The position numbers and the translations under genes were made by a program. A DNA stretch of 64,000 nt from Alphaproteobacteria bacterium (GTDB lineage Bacteria > Pseudomonadota > Alphaproteobacteria > Rickettsiales > SXRF01): contig JANYES010000004.1 in the NCBI GenBank assembly GCA_025362975.1, positions 1 to 64,000 on the forward strand, in the 5' to 3' direction. The notes under the pieces are model-generated. The model saw only the letters and a list, made by a program, of their open reading frames with translations. It was not told the origin of the DNA and made no database searches. Positions 56,094-64,000 of this stretch are shown in pieces; within the stretch, counting starts at the first letter, position 1; each line of letters begins with the position of its first letter.

Positions 56094-57383
56094 TTAGTTC
56101 ACGCCAAGCATGGACAGCAGCGGCTTATCAGCCACTTCCACCACGGTATCCGACTGGAAACCGTTGAAATTGGTGCGCATGGTCATGCCATACGAGCCGA
56201 GCTGGCCGATTTCGATCCAATCGCCTTCCTTAATGTCTTCGGGCAGGTGGAACGGACCTTTCATGGCGTCAAGGCTGTCGCAAGTCGGGCCGAAGAACGT
56301 AAATTCCGCGAGCTTATCCGACAAGCTACCCTGAGGACGGATGGCTTTCACCGGAAATACGAACCCCGGGAAACCAGCGTCGAACAGGCTGCCATAGGTG
56401 CCTTCGTTGAGGTACAAAGCGTTGCCCTTGCGCAGCTCAACGCGAGCGACGGTCGAGCCGCCTTCCGCCACGAGCACACGCCCCGGTTCGCACAGCACTT
56501 CGCATTCCGCGAACGCCGCATGAGCCTTCAGGCCACGTTTGATGGTTTTGAAATACTGCGTCAGCTGCGGCGGCAGCATGCCCGGGTAGATGGACGGGAA
56601 CCCGCCACCGATATCGAGCACATCAATCGCCACGCCGCTGTCAGCCAGCAGTTTCGCAACCGTTTCCATCGCACGCACATACGCTTCCGGGTCCATGCAC
56701 TGCGAACCGACATGGAAGCACACGCCGAGTTTCTTGCTCACCTTGCGGGCGGCAAGCAGCAGCGATGCGGCTTCTTCAACGTCAACGCCAAACTTGCCAG
56801 AAAGGCTGTAAGCGGCATCTTTGTTAGAAATCGCCAAACGGATATAAAGATTCAGGTCGTTCGGCTCATTCGTCACTTCGAGGATTTTCGCCAGTTCTTC
56901 ATGCGAATCAAGCGAGTAATCGCGTACGCCGTATTCGAAATACGAACGCGAAATCGCCTCGCGGCTTTTCACCGGATGCATGAAATACAGGCGTACATCA
57001 GGAGAAACACCATGCGCAAGCTTCACTTCTGCCAGCGATGCCACATCGAAACGCTTAATTCCTGCCTGCGCCAGCCAACGGATTACTCGCGTGTCCGGGT
57101 TGGTTTTTACCGCGTACAACACGTCGCCGGGAAACGATTTCAGGAATTTGCGGGCCATATTGCTAATCGTCAACGGACGAAGGCAATAGACAGGCAACTC
57201 AGGGCGCAGGTCATGCACCATGGCGTCAACTGAAAGGTAAGTCGGCGTGCGGGAGTGTTCCGACTGTCCGGGGACAAGCGTCATCCTGGGTATTACAGGG
57301 CTTTTAGTGAGGGGGGTGACGTTGATGCGTCGTGCCGGTTTCGGTAGGCTGCGGCCGGGAGGCTCGCTATGGGTGCTTTTCAT
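56094..57383 (-). CDS. Ornithine-decarboxylase-like PLP enzyme (fold type III)
   Basis: This 429-residue enzyme belongs to the eukaryotic-type ODC/DAPDC/ADC family. The PLP Lys is in DVLYAVKTNPD (Lys93). HVGSQCMDP, VLDIGGGFPSIYP, VLCEPGRVLVAEGGS and the C-terminal FGPTCDSLDA with the ODC active-site Cys follow. Ornithine is the most likely substrate, giving putrescine. The N-terminal 40 residues are an extension without motif. A GAAGGA-like binding site is somewhat distant. It forms a putative polyamine pair with the DHS-like gene downstream, although a terminator lies between them. Confidence 0.88.
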   Translation of the reverse strand: MKSTHSEPPGRSLPKPARRINVTPLTKSPVIPRMTLVPGQSEHSRTPTYLSVDAMVHDLRPELPVYCLRPLTISNMARKFLKSFPGDVLYAVKTNPDTRVIRWLAQAGIKRFDVASLAEVKLAHGVSPDVRLYFMHPVKSREAISRSYFEYGVRDYSLDSHEELAKILEVTNEPNDLNLYIRLAISNKDAAYSLSGKFGVDVEEAASLLLAARKVSKKLGVCFHVGSQCMDPEAYVRAMETVAKLLADSGVAIDVLDIGGGFPSIYPGMLPPQLTQYFKTIKRGLKAHAAFAECEVLCEPGRVLVAEGGSTVARVELRKGNALYLNEGTYGSLFDAGFPGFVFPVKAIRPQGSLSDKLAEFTFFGPTCDSLDAMKGPFHLPEDIKEGDWIEIGQLGSYGMTMRTNFNGFQSDTVVEVADKPLLSMLGVN

Positions 57384-59235
<1,852 letters not shown>

Positions 59236-59236
59236 C

Positions 59237-59920
59237 ATGCCGTTATCGTTTCGCGCCTGCCTCGCCGCTGCGATCGTCGCACTCCTGCCCTTGCCCGCAA
59301 TGGCAGCCAAATCACAGGCCGAGCTGCTAAAAGCCGACCAGCAACTCGTCGTCACCACGGCAACATCCATGCCCGCGCTGCTAAGCGAATTCGATACGCT
59401 CTCCAAAGAAGGCAAATTTAAAGGCTTTGCCATCGGAATGACCAGCCAGATGTCGGGCGGCAAATCCAGCATCCATAGCGGCTTCATCAATGACCAGCGC
59501 ATCGTCCTCAAGCATTAATATATCATAGAGCTAAAGAAGAACCGTTATTACGACGTCCGCTACAAAGACGACATCCCGCCCAACAACCTCATCTTCGTGC
59601 TGGCGCATTTGACCTACCATCTGCAAAATCCGGTAAACCCGGCCGACGCCAACTCTCCCGCCGCCTTCTCCAAAATGGCGCTGGAAGCCGAAGCAAAAGC
59701 TTTCATCTCCGCATGGAACGTCACCCTTTTAGATGCCGAAGCCCACAATAAAGGCAGGGATTTATCCGGTCGTCAGATCGCGCAACTTTTCATGAACCTG
59801 CGCTACCGTTTCGCCTACAAAGGCGTCCACTGGGAAAACGACGGCACGCTCGAAGCCAGGGATAATGTCGACACCATCGTTAAAACACTGGGAAAATCTC
59901 CCGTCGCTGATCTGGAATAG
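59237..59920 (+). pseudogene. Secreted protein gene interrupted by an in-frame TAA
   Basis: ATG 59237 starts two bases after guaB. A signal peptide (SFRACLAAAIVALLPLPAMA, cleaved before AKSQAE) and 70 more residues run to TAA 59516-59518. Without a shift, the frame continues YIIELKKNRYYDVRYKDD and then LIFVLAHLTYHLQNPVNPAD, and ends at 59920. The two halves look like one protein of about 226 residues with one nonsense change (for example TAC to TAA). The N-terminal fragment alone is 93 residues. Family not named with confidence; periplasmic location is expected. Confidence 0.65.
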
Positions 59921-60023
59921 GCTGTAATACAGTGATTTTAGGCATTTAACCAAACCGTAACACTGTCCTGTCATAATATAAGGTATAACTATCCTATATT
60001 AAACAAATAAACAGGAGTGTCGC

Positions 60024-60548
60024 ATGCCACGTAAAATGGATCCTAACAATACCTCGTTCCGTGACAGCGTAGTCGTCCTTCTCCAGCAGCCCATCCAAGC
60101 ACTCGATACTATGATGGGCCCTGCAAGCACCTATCAGGCATTAAGCCTCATAGCCGAGGAATTCCACGCGGTTGGCGCCTCATCACAAGATGATTATCGT
60201 ATCGAAAATCTGAAGTTCAAACTACAAGCTGCTAATGAAGCCGCGCTGAAAACTGTCGGCTGGGCCAAAGCACCTCAGGATAAAGATTTGGAAGCCATCG
60301 TCGGCCCTGCTAATCAATACACGCAGCAAGTTGTCGAAGGCATCCCCAAACTTCTCAAGGACGCGCGCGAGCTTATGCCGCTACTCAAAGTCGATTGCGC
60401 CCCCGGCAATGAAGAATACGTGGCCGAAAGGCGCGCCAAACTCACCGCTGCCATCGGTGAAATTGAGCAGCATTTTAAAGATACCGTCGACAAAACCTTT
60501 GAAAACAAGCGTGCCGAGCAAGGCCATGTTGGCGGAGCCTACCTCTAA
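60024..60548 (+). CDS. Unknown helical protein, first of a pair
   Basis: It has 174 residues and a CAGGAG site nine bases before ATG 60024. The sequence is soluble and helical (RDSVVVLLQQPIQALDTMMG, then LKFKLQAANEAALKTVGWAK). It has no signal or metal motif. A likely promoter element TATAAT-like CATAATATAAG lies at 59973-59985. Stop and next start are separated by three bases, so the two unknown genes form one operon. Confidence 0.6.
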   Translation: MPRKMDPNNTSFRDSVVVLLQQPIQALDTMMGPASTYQALSLIAEEFHAVGASSQDDYRIENLKFKLQAANEAALKTVGWAKAPQDKDLEAIVGPANQYTQQVVEGIPKLLKDARELMPLLKVDCAPGNEEYVAERRAKLTAAIGEIEQHFKDTVDKTFENKRAEQGHVGGAYL

Positions 60549-60551
60549 TCA

Positions 60552-61199
60552 ATGTTCGTACGCCCCGCGCTGGAGTTTCAGCTAGCCCACGGACTGACCG
60601 ATATTGGCACCGATTACGTATTGCCTGTGCGCTGGCCCTCCGCCGAAGCTATTGAAACCCACTTGGAAAAATGGGGCGATCTGGCAAAAGAATTCTTGCA
60701 TCCGCTGGAAATACTGCTCCCCAGTAAGTGGCGCAACAAAAGCGCTGAAAAAGAAGTTCTCACGGACCTCAACACAATCCTCGATGAACTGATACAGCTC
60801 AATCCAGAACTAAAGTCAGTCGATTATGACCGCACGAAATTCGCCGAAGTCTGGCCTGTACTCCAAGGCGTCGCCTCCGGCTTCAACACGGACGATATCA
60901 ATTATTTCTTAGAAATACGCATACGTAATAAAACCAGCGAAGGCCACGAAATTGAACGCAGCAGCGCAAAAAATAAAATCTACGCCAAAATTCTTCTCGT
61001 CTATCCCGCCGAACACCATCAGCACCTGCAAGATCACTTCATCGACCACATGAATTGGATTGCCTCACCGCAAACCGTGCAAAATGTTCAAACCCAGCTT
61101 GATGAAAAAATCCGCGCCCTTGAAGACGCTGCACAAACCTCCGCCGTCGACTACGTCACCGCCCGGCGCGAAGGCGCATCCCGAAACCGCACCCTATAA
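60552..61199 (+). CDS. Unknown helical protein, second of a pair
   Basis: It has 215 residues, soluble, with mixed helical segments (DLNTILDELIQLNPELKS) and an Arg/Ala-rich C-terminus. There is no recognisable motif. It starts three bases after the 60024 gene and ends about 60 bases before the methyltransferase gene. Both proteins of the pair look native in codon use. Function unknown. Confidence 0.6.
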   Translation: MFVRPALEFQLAHGLTDIGTDYVLPVRWPSAEAIETHLEKWGDLAKEFLHPLEILLPSKWRNKSAEKEVLTDLNTILDELIQLNPELKSVDYDRTKFAEVWPVLQGVASGFNTDDINYFLEIRIRNKTSEGHEIERSSAKNKIYAKILLVYPAEHHQHLQDHFIDHMNWIASPQTVQNVQTQLDEKIRALEDAAQTSAVDYVTARREGASRNRTL

Positions 61200-61260
61200 T
61201 ATTGCCAAACCCGCATACCCTGCTAGCATCAGCCACTTGAACCACCACCACCGAGCCACC

Positions 61261-61872
61261 ATGATAGACCGCGACCTCCCCATAACTCCCAACTGGCCAC
61301 GCTACCTCGCCCGCGTTATCTCACTCCCCACCCCTGACCAAACCTCAGAATTCCTAACCCATTTCGAAGGCCGCGAGTCCCTCCATCTCCTTGATTTCGG
61401 CTGCGGCAACGGCCAGTGGGGCGCTGCCTTCCACCGTGACCGCGAAGCTCACCACATCGGCCCCATCACCGTCGACGTCGCCGACAAGCACCTCGATCAG
61501 GCTCGCCACATAAGCCCCGACTGGACCGGCAAGCAATTTCACGACGACTTTACCAATATCCCTCTGGAACCCAACCACTACGACGGCATCATGTCCCGTT
61601 ACTCTATCATGTTCCAGCCCATCGAAGCCTTCCAATCCAGCCTCAACAACTGCGCTAACGCCTTAAAAACCGGCGGTATTATCTATTTCACCGTCGCCCG
61701 CCACACCGGCGCTGCCCGCGACAAAAATATCACCCGCATGAGCCGCGAAGAAATCGCCCAGTCCCTCACAACCGCTGGCCTGAAGCCACTTTCCGTTACC
61801 CTGGACAAAACCGCCACTATCGGCCCCGATCACCGAAAAATCTCCACCTACCATATTTACGCCACCAAATAA
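61261..61872 (+). CDS. Class I SAM-dependent methyltransferase
   Basis: From ATG 61261 the protein has 203 residues. The SAM-binding motif LHLLDFGCGNGQWGAAFHRD (near 36-55) is clear, followed by TVDVADKHLDQAR (motif II Asp), MSRYSIMFQP and TGGIIYFTVARHTG (motif III/IV). The substrate is unknown; it resembles small Methyltransf_11/25 proteins. A reading from 61060 would include the end of the preceding gene and was rejected. Confidence 0.85.
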   Translation: MIDRDLPITPNWPRYLARVISLPTPDQTSEFLTHFEGRESLHLLDFGCGNGQWGAAFHRDREAHHIGPITVDVADKHLDQARHISPDWTGKQFHDDFTNIPLEPNHYDGIMSRYSIMFQPIEAFQSSLNNCANALKTGGIIYFTVARHTGAARDKNITRMSREEIAQSLTTAGLKPLSVTLDKTATIGPDHRKISTYHIYATK

Positions 61873-61964
61873 CGAACTTAGTTGCCTTTTAGCCTCCCGG
61901 GTTTTAAGGTGCGCCATGCCGATTCCCCGGCCGCGAAAATGAATTGACGAACAAAGGCTTCCCC

Positions 61965-63299
61965 ATGACTCCCGGCGCGCGCATACAGGCAGCAATCGAC
62001 CTCGTAGACCAGATCCTCATGTCATGGCAGTCGCAAAAGCGCATCCCCGCCGACAAGCTTCTCGAAAACTATTTCAAATCCCACCGCTATGTCGGCTCCA
62101 AAGACCGCGGCTCCATCAGCGAGCTCGTCTACTGGGTGCTGCGCCACAAAGCTGCGCTTGAATGGTGGCTGGACCGCCTCAACCAGCGCATGCATGGCCG
62201 CTGCTACGTCTTCGCCGCCGTCGTCCTTCGCAAGGAATATAATCCCACCTCCATCCTAAGCATCCCCAAAGACAGCCAGTTCTCTCCACCCCCGTTCGAC
62301 GAATACGAAACCAAAATGATCGCCGAGCTGACACGCCACGACATAGAACACCCCGAGATGCCCGACCATGTCCGCCTCAACTACCCCGAGTGGATGGACG
62401 CCCGCCTCCACGAATCTTTCCCCACTGAATTCGACGAAGAACTCCGCGCCCTCAACGAACAAGCCACCACCGACCTTCGCGTCAACACGCTAAAGACCAC
62501 ACGCGAAGATCTCCTCGCCGCACTAAAAGAAGAAGGCTTCGAATGCAAGCCCACCGAAATGTCCGGCGTCGGCATCCGCCTCGACAAGCGCGGCCCCATC
62601 TTTACATCCGCCACCTTTAAAAAAGGCCATTTCGAAGTGCAGGACGAAGGCTCGCAAACTGTCGCACAGCTAGTGCAAGCCGAACCCGGCATGCGCATCA
62701 TCGACTTCTGCGCCGGTGCCGGCGGCAAAACCCTCGCCATCGCCGCCGCCATGAAAAACAAAGGCCGCATCCTCGCGTGGGATACATCCGAGAAACGTTT
62801 GCTGCAAATCGCCCCGCGCATTCGCCGCGCCGGTGTCGACAACATCCAGACCCACGTCATTACGTCTGAAAATGACGCCTTCATCAAGCGCCACAAAGCA
62901 ACCGCCGACCGCGTTTTAGTCGACGCGCCGTGCAGCGGCAGCGGAACATGGCGTCGCAATCCGGATCTGAAATGGCGCTTCACCGACACCGATCTCGCTG
63001 AAGTAACCGCGCTGCAAAAAAATATTTTAGCTAGTGCGTCGCGACTCGTAAAAGTCGGCGGACGCCTGATTTACGCGACATGCTCCATCCTGAACGATGA
63101 GAATGAGCGCCAAGTAGATGAATTGTTAAAACTTGGAAATAATTTCAAGGTTGTTTGTGCGGAAAAAATGTGGGATAAAAAGGGCGCGCAAGAGGAGACA
63201 TCGAATTCTAATGATGGTGTTTCATTCTTCGCAACAACACCACATCAAGATGGTGTCGACGGTTTTTTTGCAGCTGTCCTTGAACGGGTGAGGGACTAA
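61965..63299 (+). CDS. rsmB: RsmB-type 16S rRNA (cytosine-C5) methyltransferase
   Basis: It has 444 residues from ATG 61965; a TTG at 61944 is in frame. The N-terminal NusB-like helical domain (RIQAAIDLVDQILMSWQSQK) is followed by the Fmu/NSUN catalytic domain with FCAGAGGKTLAIAAAM (SAM site), RVLVDAPCSGSGTWRRNPDL (Pro-Cys motif IV) and LIYATCSILNDENE (catalytic Thr-Cys motif VI). This family makes m5C in rRNA. It is complete, with the M23 gene starting 73 bases downstream. Confidence 0.93.
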   Translation: MTPGARIQAAIDLVDQILMSWQSQKRIPADKLLENYFKSHRYVGSKDRGSISELVYWVLRHKAALEWWLDRLNQRMHGRCYVFAAVVLRKEYNPTSILSIPKDSQFSPPPFDEYETKMIAELTRHDIEHPEMPDHVRLNYPEWMDARLHESFPTEFDEELRALNEQATTDLRVNTLKTTREDLLAALKEEGFECKPTEMSGVGIRLDKRGPIFTSATFKKGHFEVQDEGSQTVAQLVQAEPGMRIIDFCAGAGGKTLAIAAAMKNKGRILAWDTSEKRLLQIAPRIRRAGVDNIQTHVITSENDAFIKRHKATADRVLVDAPCSGSGTWRRNPDLKWRFTDTDLAEVTALQKNILASASRLVKVGGRLIYATCSILNDENERQVDELLKLGNNFKVVCAEKMWDKKGAQEETSNSNDGVSFFATTPHQDGVDGFFAAVLERVRD

Positions 63300-63372
63300 A
63301 TAGACACTGATTGTAAGCTCACGTTGCATGCGAGCTTAGAAGCGGTGCCTTAAATGAGGAGATTATTATAAG

Positions 63373-64000
63373 ATGAAGTCATTCATCACTAAGGTATCCA
63401 ATTTTTTCGCACGTTGGTTTCATAAACGAAACATCATCATCGTCTCCGAACGAAAAGTAAAACACATCCCCATCGGCGGGCCGTTGCAATTCGCAGCACT
63501 GCTGCTCCTCACTGGAGCCATTTCATGGGCATCGTATTCCACCGGCAGCTATATCGCCGCCCGTTCCGCGCTCAAGGAACAAGGTCAGGCATTGCGCTCG
63601 GTCACCAACGCGCATATCGAAACCAGCTTCAGCAATGTTTATCAGGCGAACGTCCGCAACAAGGCAATCGCCGATGTAGGCGTCGGCCCATATAAGAAGA
63701 ACAACCCGAGCGTCAATGTCGAAGGCCCCGTAGCGGCGCTTTCCGCTTTAGATAACGCCAAGCTCGTCGCCCGCATCACACTTCTTGAAGGCAAAGTGAT
63801 CGAGCTGAAAAACACCAACGAAGCCATCGTCCAACGCGTTCAGGATAAAACCGCTGGCAAACTTGAAGATCTTGAAAGCATCATCAAGCACACCGGCCTG
63901 AACATGAGCGAACTCAAGCGCGAATATATGGACGAGAACCACGCTAAAAACAAAAGCGCCCATCCTTCCGAAGGTGGCCCGTACATCCCGGTTGACACCA
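63373..64000 (+). CDS. M23-family metallopeptidase, N-terminal part (cut by window edge)
   Basis: ATG 63373 follows GAGGAG (spacing slightly long) and the frame is open to the window end, giving 209 visible residues. A basic cytosolic start, a transmembrane helix (about 38-58, LQFAALLLLTGAISWASYST) and a coiled-coil-like periplasmic region (DNAKLVARITLLEGKVIEL) are followed by EGGPYIPVDT. This is the layout of alphaproteobacterial membrane-anchored M23 peptidoglycan peptidases with a DUF5930-type N-terminal domain. The catalytic domain would lie past the edge, so the call is provisional. A 7-bp hairpin near 63316-63338 precedes it. Confidence 0.7.
   Translation, partial: MKSFITKVSNFFARWFHKRNIIIVSERKVKHIPIGGPLQFAALLLLTGAISWASYSTGSYIAARSALKEQGQALRSVTNAHIETSFSNVYQANVRNKAIADVGVGPYKKNNPSVNVEGPVAALSALDNAKLVARITLLEGKVIELKNTNEAIVQRVQDKTAGKLEDLESIIKHTGLNMSELKREYMDENHAKNKSAHPSEGGPYIPVDT

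Noticed and set aside
63316-63338. Terminator for rsmB
   Set aside because: TAAGCTC and GAGCTTA form a 7-bp stem but no T run follows on the plus strand.

Overview
The window reads as a stretch of an alphaproteobacterial chromosome. The main clues are a C4-pathway hemA (5-aminolevulinate synthase), a dnaN-recF-gyrB block, an aa3-type heme A synthase (ctaA), a rickettsial-type 17 kDa surface antigen lipoprotein, a ScpA/MeaB methylmalonyl-CoA mutase pair and moderately GC-rich coding sequence. A Micavibrio-like or related deep-branching lineage is my guess, not something the sequence proves. No rRNA, tRNA, CRISPR array or insertion sequence was recognised.

Layout. 1-1232 is a minus-strand prepilin-like gene whose Pro-Tyr tail runs off the left edge as a perfect TAAGGG repeat. 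1.5-2.9 kb holds an MscS-type channel. 3.1-9.8 kb is a propionate/methylmalonyl-CoA block (scpA, meaB) interleaved with two damaged mini-genes and two large GT-C-like membrane proteins. 9.7-17.4 kb (minus) carries dnaN, recF and gyrB with three unknown small genes among or beside them, plus cfa. 17.6-18.3 kb is a small, AAG/GAG-rich membrane-protein unit that looks foreign. 18.3-28.9 kb mixes a lipoprotein, a methyltransferase, the lytic transglycosylase slt, nhaA, gltA, xthA, hisI and several unknown genes. It also contains a probable sigma-54-driven small RNA at 25.4-25.5 kb. 29-34.4 kb (minus) runs 17 kDa antigen, fabI, SGNH hydrolase, aroC, AsmA-like. 34.6-39.7 kb is a tetrapyrrole/terminal-oxidase neighbourhood: cobA, a heme-copper oxidase subunit I-like protein, ctaA with an in-frame palindromic insertion, and hemA. 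39.8-41.7 kb is gene-poor, with small, partly broken genes and a perfect hairpin. 41.6-44.2 kb has anmK and tyrS.

44.3-49.2 kb is the most unusual part. Two large unknown proteins share an identical 14-base promoter-region motif. They are followed by an XRE-S24 repressor lacking its catalytic serine, and a convergent, overlapping NtrC-like response regulator with a degenerate AAA+ domain and an in-frame amber codon. 49.4-57.4 kb holds queD and pdxH together with an arginine/ornithine and polyamine set: astA, an argD/astC aminotransferase, a deoxyhypusine-synthase-like enzyme and an ornithine-decarboxylase-like enzyme. 57.8-64 kb has guaB, a nonsense-interrupted secreted protein, two unknown genes, a methyltransferase, an RsmB-type rRNA methyltransferase and the start of an M23 peptidase gene cut by the right edge.

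Taken together it is mostly housekeeping (replication, heme, fatty acid, aromatic amino acid, nucleotide and wall metabolism) punctuated by lineage-specific genes. A recurring feature is single-lesion damage in small or regulatory genes (three in-frame stops, three one-base frameshifts), while all large housekeeping genes are intact. No complete new multi-gene system could be demonstrated. The best leads are the sigma-54 small RNA, the palindromic element inside ctaA, the two inactivated-looking regulators and the shared-promoter unknown pair.
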